Assembly: GCA_965661265.1 (NCBI GenBank)
Contig: CBFIDE010000002.1
Coordinates: forward strand, 1-64,000
Source: CBFIDE01 sp965661265
Lineage (GTDB): Bacteria; Bacteroidota; Bacteroidia; Flavobacteriales; Schleiferiaceae
Length of the DNA: 64,000 nucleotides
Reading direction: 5' to 3'
The position numbers were made by a program, and so were the translations under genes. This document shows, one piece after another, positions 43,296 through 52,160 of this stretch (positions are counted from its first letter, which is position 1; every line of letters begins with the position of its first letter). Under the pieces are notes generated by a model. The model had not been told where the DNA came from and ran no database searches. It saw nothing but the letters and a program-made list of their open reading frames with translations.

Positions 43296-44017
43296 TTGAA
43301 AAAACGAAAGCAATAATATTAAGGACTACGAAGTACGGAGACAGTAGTTTAATAATTAGAGCTTTAACCTCTGACTTTGGAATTCAAAGTTTCATTAGTG
43401 GAGGGATGAGATCAAAGAAGGGCCCTTTTAGATCGGCCTTGAGCCAAGCCCTCTCTCAAATAGAAATAGTTTATCAGACAAGTCCTAGGTCCAAATTAGG
43501 CCGTATTAAGGAATCTAAGGCAAGTAAGATTTATCAGAGCATTCTGTTTGATCCAATAAAGAATTGTCTAGTGCTTTTTCTAGCGGAATTTTTAAATAAA
43601 AGTTTACACGAAGAAGAGGTGCAAGAGGGTTTATTTGAATTTGTTTCAAAAGCACTAGATTTTCTTGATGAGACTGAAAGTAGCATTGCTAATTTCCACC
43701 TGTCGTTTCTGCTTCAAATGACTTATTTCCTTGGTTTTTATCCGGACTTAAACTTTCATCCGGATGATGAGTGCTTTGACCTAAATGATGGTGGTTTCAG
43801 AAGAACGTTGCCCATTCATGAACACTATATTAAAAAAGAAGAATTGGCCATTTTTTTCCAATTGAGCCAGGCCAAAGAAAATTTTGCCTCAACACTAAAG
43901 ATGTCTTCTAAAAGTAGGTCTTACCTATTGCAATCATTACTTGATTTTTATAGGCTTCATTCCGTAGATTTTGGAAGCTTAAAATCTTTAGAGGTTATTC
44001 AGAGTGTGTTGCGCTAG
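43292..44017 (+). CDS. recO: DNA repair protein RecO
   Basis: Loads RecA on gapped DNA with RecF and RecR. The N-terminal OB fold begins EKTKAIILRTTKYGDSSLIIRALTSDFGIQSF, followed by a helical C-terminal region with FLAEFLNKSLHEEE. The usual zinc-binding cysteines are lacking, as in many Bacteroidota RecO. 241 residues. The start is TTG at 43292, embedded in the porZ stop (TTGA). Its stop shares 4 bases with the convergent DUF4837 lipoprotein gene. Confidence 0.9.
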   Translation: MIEKTKAIILRTTKYGDSSLIIRALTSDFGIQSFISGGMRSKKGPFRSALSQALSQIEIVYQTSPRSKLGRIKESKASKIYQSILFDPIKNCLVLFLAEFLNKSLHEEEVQEGLFEFVSKALDFLDETESSIANFHLSFLLQMTYFLGFYPDLNFHPDDECFDLNDGGFRRTLPIHEHYIKKEELAIFFQLSQAKENFASTLKMSSKSRSYLLQSLLDFYRLHSVDFGSLKSLEVIQSVLR

Positions 44018-45006
44018 TGTGTTCGTTTTATACTTCTGAGTATAGATTCTAATTCAAAAATTACATTTCTTTTCTGAAGCTCTGGAGCGTAAACCCAACC
44101 ATCTAAAGTGATTAATCTATTATTATCTTCATCATAGATGGTGTAGTTTATAAAAGGCCCTCCCTTAAAATCTCCTCCTTCAGTTTTCCAAAGACCTCTT
44201 GTTTCAAAGGCTAGCATTCCGTCGATATCAATGGGTTTTATTTGTGGAGCAATAAGGGATTCTGTAATCATATGACTCCCTTTCACTTCTGATTGAACAA
44301 AGCGAGAAGTAAGGCTATCCCTTAACGGAATAATGGAGCTTTCTAGGCCATTAAGGCTGGTGTTTAAAGGAGAGATATTAATGATAATTCCTTGATCTGA
44401 CTTTAAAGTCCTGTTCCAAAGCAGGATGCTATTACCTTCTTCCACCTCTGTGCTAAAACTTTGAGGTAAAACCATTTGAAGATTATTCTTTTTTAAGAAG
44501 CTCACCTTTTGAAGAGGCGCCTTCTTTATTCTATCTAAAACAGTTTTTCTTTCTAAGGTATAGATGTTTGATAAAAGCTTCTTTCTATCCGCTTTAATAC
44601 GATTAGCTATTTTAGCCGGGCTTCCAATATATGAGAATACAAGTTGAGGTTTTGCCCATTTATTCTTTATCATTTCAGAGCTATCTGTAGAAGATTCTTC
44701 AAGTACGATAAGATTTCTAGATCGCTGTAAAAGGCTATTAAAATCTTTAGGTGAGATCTGCTTGACGCTGAATTTTGATTCGGGTTGAGGTAGGCCATAT
44801 TGCACATCCAACAGGATAGATTTTAGCGCATCACCTGCTTCAGACTTCCACAGACTTTCTTTACAAACTACTATCAGATCTAACCTTCCGCCATTACTAG
44901 TAGGCAATAAGGATGTGTTTTTAGATTCAGGAATATTGTTTGAGTCAGAGTTTTGGCAAGCAAGTATATTAAAGAAGGCGAAACAAATAAGAAGTAATTT
45001 TTTCAT
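44014..45006 (-). CDS. DUF4837-type lipoprotein of unknown function
   Basis: 330 residues. The signal peptide MKKLLLICFAFFNILAC has a lipobox Cys17. The mature protein begins with a Ser/Asn-rich spacer, then SNGGRLDLIVVCKESLWKSEAGDALKSIL, a pattern I recognise from Bacteroidota DUF4837 proteins. LWKTEGGDFKGGPFINYTIYDEDNNRLI lies near the C-terminus. Function unknown. Its neighbour, 1 base upstream on the same strand, is a lytic transglycosylase, which suggests an envelope role. Confidence 0.72.
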   Translation of the reverse strand: MKKLLLICFAFFNILACQNSDSNNIPESKNTSLLPTSNGGRLDLIVVCKESLWKSEAGDALKSILLDVQYGLPQPESKFSVKQISPKDFNSLLQRSRNLIVLEESSTDSSEMIKNKWAKPQLVFSYIGSPAKIANRIKADRKKLLSNIYTLERKTVLDRIKKAPLQKVSFLKKNNLQMVLPQSFSTEVEEGNSILLWNRTLKSDQGIIINISPLNTSLNGLESSIIPLRDSLTSRFVQSEVKGSHMITESLIAPQIKPIDIDGMLAFETRGLWKTEGGDFKGGPFINYTIYDEDNNRLITLDGWVYAPELQKRNVIFELESILRSIKRTH

Positions 45007-45007
45007 G

Positions 45008-46546
45008 CTAAGAGCTTTGATAGATTTTAAGAGTCATTCCAATCTTTAACTTCCTTGCATTATCTATGCCATTCCAACTCATAATATTATCGGCGCTAAC
45101 GCCAGGGTAGTTTTTAGCAATAGAATAGAAGCTATCGCCATTTTTTACTTGATAGATTTGGTAGGGCCCTTGTCCAGGCTTAGCTGGTGTTTTTGGCGCT
45201 TGTGGTTTTATAGGTTTGCTATTGCTAGCAACATTATTTTTTGGCAATTTATTTGGGTAAACCGCTAACTTTTGACCGACTCTAATATTATTTGATTTAA
45301 GGCCATTCCATCTTTTAAGACTAGAAACAGAAATACCATATTTTTCTGCAATAGTACCTAATACTTCTCCAGATCGTACCTTATGATACATCCTTTGATT
45401 CATTTCTACATAAGCAGGACTTGAAACTTTTTTCTCTTTAAAATCCTGAGTTGCGATTTTATAAATAGAGTCTTCATTTGCTATAAAAACTCCCAGCTTA
45501 CTAGATGGAACTATAAGTTGACAATAGTCCCCTGGTACCTTTGGAACTATTTTCAGTCGGTAAGCGGGGTTCAAAAAAACAAGCTCCTCCATACTGATGT
45601 CAGTAAGGCTTGTTATTTGCTCAAAACTTATTTTTTCTTTGATGGCTATGGTATCCATTTTCCAATAGGATTCCTTTATCTCCTTAGGGTAAATGTTATG
45701 TTCAGGGGCATAAGTCATCACATAATTAACAGCAATAAATGCGGGCACATATCCTTGAGTTTCTCTTGGAAGAAAGGCTCTAATCTCCCAATAATTTCTT
45801 TTACCGCCAGACCTTCTTATTGCCTTGTTTACATTCCCTGGGCCTGAATTATAAGCGGCCAATGCTAACTCCCAATTTCCAAAAATGCCATAAAGTGTTT
45901 CAAGGTATCTACATGCAGCATGTGTTGCTTTAATAGGGTCATTTCTTTCATCTACATAAGAGGATACCTTCAATCCATTCATTCTGCCAGTTGCATACAT
46001 GAATTGCCATAGGCCTTGTGCACCAACTCTAGAGCGGGCGCTAGGATTTAATGCTGATTCTACAACTGCTAAATACTTTAGCTCTAATGGAAGACTGTAT
46101 TGATCTAAGGCCTCTTCAAACATTGGAAAATAATAATTGGCCATGCCCATCATCCTACTTACTTGATTTTGCCTTCTATTAATGTAGGTGTCGATATATC
46201 TTTTAACATAAGGATTGTACGAAAGGTCAAAAGGACTCTGTTGGTTCAGTAGTTCTAAGCGATCTCTAAAAATGGTGTCATGAAGGTCACTAGTCAATAG
46301 AATACTGTCTTCTGAAACACTAGCAAAGTCGTTACTATCTAATCCTACAGAATTAAAAAGCGCAACACTCATTAAACTATCCAACTCGGCAACAAAAGGG
46401 TCATCGGTCAAAACTATATCCTCTAGTTCTAGCGGACTTAATGGCTTGGTTGTATCCTTTTTAGGGTCCGAGTATGGATCGGCGGAAGCCAAAGCGGGAG
46501 ATAGGAAAAGAACACTGATAAAGATGGAAAAGAAAAAGTGTTTCAT
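45008..46546 (-). CDS. MltD-like lytic transglycosylase with two LysM domains
   Basis: 512 residues with signal peptide MKHFFFSIFISVLFLSPALA. A GH23/SLT domain covers about residues 110-310, with the catalytic Glu163 in AVVESALNPSARSRVGAQGLWQFM and the conserved AYNSGPGNVNKAIRRSGG. Two LysM modules follow near 390-435 (YHKVRSGEVLGTIAEKYGI) and 465-510 (YQVKNGDSFYSIAKNYPGV). It cleaves peptidoglycan glycan strands in the periplasm. It is transcribed after gatA, with a 14-bp palindrome between them. Confidence 0.92.
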   Translation of the reverse strand: MKHFFFSIFISVLFLSPALASADPYSDPKKDTTKPLSPLELEDIVLTDDPFVAELDSLMSVALFNSVGLDSNDFASVSEDSILLTSDLHDTIFRDRLELLNQQSPFDLSYNPYVKRYIDTYINRRQNQVSRMMGMANYYFPMFEEALDQYSLPLELKYLAVVESALNPSARSRVGAQGLWQFMYATGRMNGLKVSSYVDERNDPIKATHAACRYLETLYGIFGNWELALAAYNSGPGNVNKAIRRSGGKRNYWEIRAFLPRETQGYVPAFIAVNYVMTYAPEHNIYPKEIKESYWKMDTIAIKEKISFEQITSLTDISMEELVFLNPAYRLKIVPKVPGDYCQLIVPSSKLGVFIANEDSIYKIATQDFKEKKVSSPAYVEMNQRMYHKVRSGEVLGTIAEKYGISVSSLKRWNGLKSNNIRVGQKLAVYPNKLPKNNVASNSKPIKPQAPKTPAKPGQGPYQIYQVKNGDSFYSIAKNYPGVSADNIMSWNGIDNARKLKIGMTLKIYQSS

Positions 46547-46553
46547 AACAATG

Positions 46554-46567
46554 CTTGAGCGCTCAAG
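46554..46567. repeat. Perfect 14-bp palindrome upstream of the transglycosylase gene
   Basis: CTTGAGC directly followed by GCTCAAG, with no spacer, 8 bases from the start codon of the MltD-like gene. The position would suit an operator or ribosome-site occluder. No second copy noticed. Confidence 0.4.
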
Positions 46568-46615
46568 GTCAAAAAAATGAAGAAGCTATTCCACCCTAAT
46601 ACTTTGGGTTTTTAA

Positions 46616-48034
46616 CTACTTGATGTTCATTACGTAATCTGAAAATTCTAATAAGCTGGCCTCATTAAATGAAGCAGACATAAGCTGTAAGCCAAACGGC
46701 ATGCCATTAGAATGCTCTCCTTTTGGCAAAGAAATGGCAGGATAACCACCAATATTTGCATGTACCGTAAAAATATCCTCAAGGTATAAGCTTGTAGGGT
46801 CTTCTGGTTTTACACCCGATTTAAAGGCTGTATGCGGGGTAGTTGGAGAAATAATAAAGTCAAAATCTTTGAAAATAGCATCTGTTTGTCTTTTTACCAT
46901 TCCACGGGCTTTCTGAGCTTTACCATAGTAAGCATCGTAGTAGCCTGAACTTAGAACAAAGGTTCCTAATAAGATTCTCCTTTTAACTTCAGCTCCAAAT
47001 CCCTCAGTTCTTGAAAGCTTATAGGCACTTTCTAAGTCCGTTGCTTTCTCTGATCTATGTCCAAAATGGATGCCATCATATCTAGCAAGGTTAGAGCTAG
47101 CTTCTGCTGTGGTTAGAATGTAGTATATAGGCACCATATAATCCAACCAATTAAAGTCAATGGCTTCAACTTGGTGACCTTCTGCCTTCAGTTTTTCTAT
47201 CAACTCCAAAGTTCTTGCTTTTACTTCAGGGTCAATGTGATCATTTTCTAAAGTTTCTTTTAAGTAGGCAATTTTCTTAGTGCTAGTAGGTTTTTCGAAA
47301 CTTGATTTTACTACTTCTTTCTGTGTTAATGTATTGTCATACTCATCAGATCCGGCCATGATTTCATAAAGCAAGGCAGCATCCTCTACACTTTTGGTAA
47401 AAGGACCGATTTGATCAAAAGAAGAAGAATATGCAACTAGACCGTGCCTAGAAATTCTTCCGTAAGTTGGCTTAAAGCCGATAATCCCACAGAAACTTGC
47501 TGGCTGCCTGATGCTACCACCAGTGTCTGATCCTAAGGTTGCATGGCAAAGATTTGCAGCAACTGCTGCTGCGCTTCCTCCAGAGGATCCGCCAGTAACT
47601 CTAGTATTATCTATTGGATTTTTTACGGGGCCGTAAGTACTATACTCATTGGCAGAACCCATAGCAAACTCATCACAGTTGAGGCGGCCAATAATAATGG
47701 CATCTTCTGCCAACAGTCTTTCAACTACTGTAGAACTATAAAGAGATTCAAAGTTGTTTAATATTTTAGAAGCGGCTGTAACACCATGTCCTTCAAAACA
47801 GATATTATCTTTAATGCCTAGAATAAGACCTGCTAATTTCCCGCCTTTTCCTCTTTTGATTTTTTCGTCAATAACTGTTGCGCGTGATCTAGCATCACTA
47901 GAATATACTTCAACAAAAGCATTAAGGTGCTTATGGTTATTGATTCTTTCAAGATAATCTTCAACTAAATCAAGACAAGTAAATTCTGCCTTTTGAAGTT
48001 TGTCTTGATACTCTTTGAGAGTATTAAAATTCAT
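46616..48034 (-). CDS. gatA: Asp-tRNA(Asn)/Glu-tRNA(Gln) amidotransferase subunit A
   Basis: Amidase-signature subunit of GatCAB that releases ammonia from glutamine to amidate misacylated tRNA. The catalytic triad is Lys75 (GIKDN), cis-Ser150 (GGSSGGS) and Ser174 (DTGGSIRQP), the same spacing as the well-known GatA enzymes. 472 residues, full length. GatB and GatC are not in the window. It follows tatA by 27 bases on the same strand. It is a GatA rather than a generic amidase because of GRISRHGLVAYSSSFDQIGP and the C-terminal GFGAEVKRRILLGTFVLSSGYYDAYY. Confidence 0.95.
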   Translation of the reverse strand: MNFNTLKEYQDKLQKAEFTCLDLVEDYLERINNHKHLNAFVEVYSSDARSRATVIDEKIKRGKGGKLAGLILGIKDNICFEGHGVTAASKILNNFESLYSSTVVERLLAEDAIIIGRLNCDEFAMGSANEYSTYGPVKNPIDNTRVTGGSSGGSAAAVAANLCHATLGSDTGGSIRQPASFCGIIGFKPTYGRISRHGLVAYSSSFDQIGPFTKSVEDAALLYEIMAGSDEYDNTLTQKEVVKSSFEKPTSTKKIAYLKETLENDHIDPEVKARTLELIEKLKAEGHQVEAIDFNWLDYMVPIYYILTTAEASSNLARYDGIHFGHRSEKATDLESAYKLSRTEGFGAEVKRRILLGTFVLSSGYYDAYYGKAQKARGMVKRQTDAIFKDFDFIISPTTPHTAFKSGVKPEDPTSLYLEDIFTVHANIGGYPAISLPKGEHSNGMPFGLQLMSASFNEASLLEFSDYVMNIK

Positions 48035-48061
48035 AGGAAAAAGGTTTTGTACAAGCGTTTT

Positions 48062-48253
48062 TTACTTCTCGCTCTTTTTTGGATCTTCGTTTTCGTCTTC
48101 CTTAACGGCGTCTTTAAATTCCTTAACGCCAGAGCCTAAGCCGCGCATTAATTCCGGAATTTTTCTTCCTCCAAAAAGTAGAAGCAAAGCTCCTACAATA
48201 AGAGCAATTTGCCATGGACCTATCATACCCAACATAACGGCTGCTATAGTCAT
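48062..48253 (-). CDS. tatA: Twin-arginine translocase TatA/E-family subunit
   Basis: A short protein of 63 residues. The N-terminal transmembrane helix (GPWQIALIVGALLLLFGGRKIPELMRGLGSGVKEFKDAV) has the FGGRKIPE hinge and amphipathic helix typical of TatA. The acidic tail is DENEDPKKSEK. It forms the pore-lining component for export of folded proteins. TatC is not in the window. It sits between the EnvC-like gene and gatA in a minus-strand run. Confidence 0.93.
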   Translation of the reverse strand: MTIAAVMLGMIGPWQIALIVGALLLLFGGRKIPELMRGLGSGVKEFKDAVKEDENEDPKKSEK

Positions 48254-48300
48254 AAAACAATGGATTTATTTATTCTGCAAATGTATGAATTAAAAGGATA

Positions 48301-49653
48301 TCACTTGCTTAGCAACCAAGGAAGAGGATCTAAAACTTGCGTGCCTTTCCAGATTTCAAAATGCAACCTTGTTCCCTCTGATGGCATGTCCACGATCTCC
48401 CCAATTTTGTCACCTCTTTTTAGTACATCACCTTTCTTAACAGACAGCTCTCCAATTCTTCTGTAAATTGTAAAATAGTCTCCGTGCATTACAAATACCG
48501 CAAAACCTTCTCCTTTGATTTTCATAATACCACTCACTTCACCATCAAAAACAACCCTTGCATCACTTCCTTTTTCTGTAGCTATATCAATACCGGTATT
48601 GTTAATTATTACGCTTTTCGCGATTGGGTGACGTTGTGGGCCAAACTTTACAATTACCAAACCCCTATCTACTGGCCAAGGTAATCTCTTTTTATTAGCG
48701 GTAAAGTTGCTAGATAGTTTAGTGGCCTCGGGAGTAAGCTCATAATTGGGCGTTTCTTTAGTATCTATGGACTTTTTAGCAGCAATCAATTCCCTTTTCT
48801 TAGCCTCGATTTTATTCTTTAGATCACTGTTAGAAGTTCTGTTTGTAAAGTCAGAACCTGCTACTAGACCTAGCCTTTCTGCTTCTTCTTCAATTCTTCT
48901 TCTTATCGCCCTTTCTTTTGCTTTCTTGATTTCAAGGGCAATAACCTTTTTGATCTCATTTTCAACCTTAGCCGCCTCAAGTTGTTTTTGTTTCAGATCT
49001 CCTTCTATCTCCTTTTCCCTAGTCTGAAGTTCGGCAATAGCTTCTTTTTGACTTTCCTGCTCTTTTTCTAGTTGTTCTGTCTCTTGCTGATATTGTTTCA
49101 ACAGATTTGTTTTTCGCTTTAACTGTTCGCTAAGCTCAATGCTCTTATTTCTTAGTTTATCTTGTTTCTCCTTAATCTCTACAACTTGGCGCTCTCTAAA
49201 ATCTGCATATTGCTTCATATATTCTAACCTACGCAGCGCTTGATTAAAATCTCTTGCAGAAAGAATAAACATTAATCTGCTGTATTGATTGCTGCTCTTT
49301 CTAGCTTGCTGAATCATTCTAGCATAGTCATCTTGAGCTTTTTTAATCTTCACCTTTAGGCTGTCAATTTCATCATTAAGCTCTTTAATATCTTCTTCTA
49401 GAAGCTCTTGTTCTCTGGCAATTGTTTTAATTAAACTTTTTCTGAGCTTTAGCTTTTGCCCTGCAGTTTGTACTTCTGCAAAGGTAGTTTCCTTGTCTTT
49501 TAGAGTTTCAGACAGAATTTTATTGGCCAGCTGGATTTCATCCAGGAGCTTAATTTTTTGTTTTTCTAATTTTTGTCTTTTTTCAGTTTGGCCATGAGCA
49601 AAACCACATAAGGCAAGAAAGAAAATAAGAAGTATTTTACTTAATTGGGGCAT
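48301..49653 (-). CDS. EnvC-like amidase activator with degenerate M23 (LytM) domain
   Basis: 450 residues: signal peptide (ending GFAHG), a very long coiled coil at about residues 20-260 rich in Lys/Glu/Gln, then a LytM-fold domain (about 325-450). The zinc-site positions are lost: NNTGIDIA replaces the usual H-x-G-x-D, TIYRRI replaces the H of the YxHL strand, and TRLHFEIW lacks the first His of HLHFE. It should therefore not cut peptidoglycan but activate an amidase, as EnvC does. It overlaps the DUF4292 gene by 17 bases. The amidase is not in the window. Confidence 0.9.
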   Translation of the reverse strand: MPQLSKILLIFFLALCGFAHGQTEKRQKLEKQKIKLLDEIQLANKILSETLKDKETTFAEVQTAGQKLKLRKSLIKTIAREQELLEEDIKELNDEIDSLKVKIKKAQDDYARMIQQARKSSNQYSRLMFILSARDFNQALRRLEYMKQYADFRERQVVEIKEKQDKLRNKSIELSEQLKRKTNLLKQYQQETEQLEKEQESQKEAIAELQTREKEIEGDLKQKQLEAAKVENEIKKVIALEIKKAKERAIRRRIEEEAERLGLVAGSDFTNRTSNSDLKNKIEAKKRELIAAKKSIDTKETPNYELTPEATKLSSNFTANKKRLPWPVDRGLVIVKFGPQRHPIAKSVIINNTGIDIATEKGSDARVVFDGEVSGIMKIKGEGFAVFVMHGDYFTIYRRIGELSVKKGDVLKRGDKIGEIVDMPSEGTRLHFEIWKGTQVLDPLPWLLSK

Positions 49654-50434
49654 ATGAAGAAGGTATGCTTATTGGATAGGATAGCTTTAGATCTACATCT
49701 AAGCTCCTGACGTCCATAGTTAGAACAGACCTTTCGGTTCCGTTTTGAAAATATACTGTAACCTTATTGGGATGTTTGAAATCACCAAGTACCCAATCTG
49801 AGGTTTCAAAGCTTAACCCTTGATTGTTTAGAATGCTCGCATATTCTTGATATTCTGCTTTCTTGGTTTCGGGATTGATTTTATAGGAATAATATTCTGA
49901 CTCTATAGCTTCTCCAGCTTCATCTGGAATGCTTCCATTATTATTATTAGCTAGGAGATAGAAATTTGGAATATAAGATAGTTTAAAGTCCTCAAGATTA
50001 TTTTGAATTAAGTTGCCACTTAAAATCGCGCAAAGCTCATTAAAGCCTAAATTAATTTTAAATTCTTCTTGTAAACTCTTTAGGTCACCGTTATAATAGT
50101 TTCTTTCAATTTTATTGGTAAAAACAGCGGAGTCTTCGTAGATAACCGCCTTTGCTAGGCTAATTCCAATAAATGGATCTCCGATGCTAATCCAAACTAG
50201 TGAATCTTTAATCATCCTAACGGTGAGCTTAAAAGATTGTGTGTTTCCATCAGGGAATTTGAACTTACAATTAGCCTTAAAGGATAGAGTTTCAAAGTCG
50301 TTTTCAGCCTTTAAAACCTCTTTTACAAGATTTTTTTCTGATATTCTTTCTGGAGCGCCTTCAGGCAGAGGTTTTCTGAAAATTCCGCATGATGCAAGCA
50401 CCATTATGCTGAGTAAGGCTGCAATCTTTTTCAC
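49637..50434 (-). CDS. DUF4292-type lipoprotein
   Basis: 265 residues with signal peptide MKKIAALLSIMVLASC (lipobox Cys16). The body contains LSFKANCKFKFPDGNTQSFKLTVRMIKDSLVWISIGDPFIGI and the C-terminal YFQNGTERSVLTMDVRSLDVDLKLSYPISIPSSYAPI. The pattern resembles LolA/LolB-like beta sheets, seen in DUF4292 proteins of Bacteroidota, and may reflect lipoprotein or lipid handling. Function unproven. It lies 1 base after the TPR gene stop and overlaps the EnvC-like start, so it is co-translated with both. Confidence 0.78.
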   Translation of the reverse strand: MKKIAALLSIMVLASCGIFRKPLPEGAPERISEKNLVKEVLKAENDFETLSFKANCKFKFPDGNTQSFKLTVRMIKDSLVWISIGDPFIGISLAKAVIYEDSAVFTNKIERNYYNGDLKSLQEEFKINLGFNELCAILSGNLIQNNLEDFKLSYIPNFYLLANNNNGSIPDEAGEAIESEYYSYKINPETKKAEYQEYASILNNQGLSFETSDWVLGDFKHPNKVTVYFQNGTERSVLTMDVRSLDVDLKLSYPISIPSSYAPIK

Positions 50435-50435
50435 T

Positions 50436-52160
50436 TTAGGTACTTATTTTTTTCTTTAGACTTTCAGACCCACTATTGAGTTCAAGAGCTTTTTTCCATT
50501 GTGCTAAAGCCTCTGATTTTCTTTCTAGCTTCATTAATATATCACCGTAATGCTCTAGAATTTCGGCATTTGTTTTTCCACCGGCATTAATGGCGGCCTC
50601 AATTTTTATTAAGGCATTGGAATAATCCTCTTTCTGATAGTACACCCATGCCCAAGTATCTAGAAAAGTTGGATTGCTAGGACTCAGACTATTGCTTTTG
50701 GCACTTAGCTCTAATGCTCTTTCTAGCTTTTCCTTTCTCAAAGATAAATAATAGGCATAGTTATTTAGAGCATTTGGATTTCTATTATTTAGTCTCAATG
50801 CACTTTCAAAATACTCATCACTCTTTTCATGATTTTCCAATCGATGATTGATATCCGCTAGTTGTATATAAAATTGTTCTTTTAACCTCAGATTTCCAAG
50901 GCATAGCTTTAATCCGCTTTCTAGATAGATAATTCCTTCGTCATATTCTTGCTTGTCGTAATAGGCAAGTCCCAGAAAAAAATAGGGTAATGCTTGGTTT
51001 GGAAAATACTCAAGAGCAAGCTCTGCATCTCTATAAACGGAGTCTTGCAGACCTAATTCACTATCTAGTAATAGTATTTGTTCCCAAAGCTTATAGGACT
51101 GCTCCTCAGATAACAGCATTGCCTTTTTATAAGCGTTTCTTGCTTCAATTTTTTTAGAACTAGCTATTAGGAAATCTCCATAAATAAGATAAACCTTGGA
51201 ATCAGTAGAATCTGAAACAATTAAGTTTTCAATTATGGCACCCACTTCTGCTCTCAGCATAGTATCGTGTTCTGATGCTTCTAGCAAAGTGATTATTACA
51301 GAAATTTTAGTGTCTAATTCAAGATTTGGATCTTTGAGCGCTATTTTAAGATGAAAAAGCGAACTGTCTTGATCGCCTTTTTCTTGGAAATATTTGGCTA
51401 AATCTAAATGAGGCCGTGGATCTTCAGGTGCTAAAATGAGCATTTGTTTATAGAGAAGAAATGCCTCATCCTGATAGCCATTTGCAGAATACAATTGCGC
51501 CAAGCTTCCATAGTATTCTAATTTATTAGGATAAGCTTCAATCAGCTTTTTCATTTCTCCCACTGCAGCATCAAAGTTTCCTAAACGAAGATAGATTTGA
51601 CGCTTAGATTGAACAACTAATTCTAAGATTCCAACTTTTGTCTCAAGATCGTTAAGTACATCAACGGCTTTCTCAAGCTCAAGATTTCTTAAATAGGCAT
51701 CAGCTAAATCATAGTAAACATCTATTTCCTGAGGAAATTGGTCTTTCAAATCTTTATAGATCCTAATCTCCTCAGAGTATAGTCCTTGTTCCTTATATAT
51801 TGCAGCAAGTTGAATGTAGAACCATTTGTTACTTGGGTCTTTCTTTAAAGCTAGGGCAGCATATTCTTCAGCCTGATCAAAGTCTTTACCACGGGCATAA
51901 ATATCTGAAAGCTCATAATTAACGGTAGCGTTTTGCTCATCCATTTTATGAAGCTCCAAGAAGATTTCTTCTGCAATGACATAGTCACCTTTATTTTTCA
52001 GAATTTGTGCCTGAAAAAAAAGCTCGTTGAATTTACGCAGTTCTTTACCACTTAGGTTAGATTGCTCAACTTCTTGAGCTAGTCCGGTGATAGAGAAGAA
52101 AGAAAGAATTAGTATTAAAAAGCTTTTAAAAAGCTTATTCCATTCTGCTGAAATCCCCAA
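50436..52160 (-). CDS. Secreted TPR-repeat protein
   Basis: About 574 residues. A signal peptide (KSFLILILSFFSITGLAQ) is followed by about a dozen tetratricopeptide repeats, for example EEYAALALKKDPSNKWFYIQLAAIY, YFFLGLAYYDKQEYDEGIIYLESGL and LEHYGDILMKLERKSEALAQWKKALE. It should be a periplasmic scaffold. The start is uncertain: ATG at 52184 or TTG at 52160 (in frame, within the end of the nucleotidyltransferase gene); I list the latter because it gives a shorter n-region. Related genes next to DUF4292 and EnvC-like genes are common in this phylum. Confidence 0.82.
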   Translation of the reverse strand: MGISAEWNKLFKSFLILILSFFSITGLAQEVEQSNLSGKELRKFNELFFQAQILKNKGDYVIAEEIFLELHKMDEQNATVNYELSDIYARGKDFDQAEEYAALALKKDPSNKWFYIQLAAIYKEQGLYSEEIRIYKDLKDQFPQEIDVYYDLADAYLRNLELEKAVDVLNDLETKVGILELVVQSKRQIYLRLGNFDAAVGEMKKLIEAYPNKLEYYGSLAQLYSANGYQDEAFLLYKQMLILAPEDPRPHLDLAKYFQEKGDQDSSLFHLKIALKDPNLELDTKISVIITLLEASEHDTMLRAEVGAIIENLIVSDSTDSKVYLIYGDFLIASSKKIEARNAYKKAMLLSEEQSYKLWEQILLLDSELGLQDSVYRDAELALEYFPNQALPYFFLGLAYYDKQEYDEGIIYLESGLKLCLGNLRLKEQFYIQLADINHRLENHEKSDEYFESALRLNNRNPNALNNYAYYLSLRKEKLERALELSAKSNSLSPSNPTFLDTWAWVYYQKEDYSNALIKIEAAINAGGKTNAEILEHYGDILMKLERKSEALAQWKKALELNSGSESLKKKIST

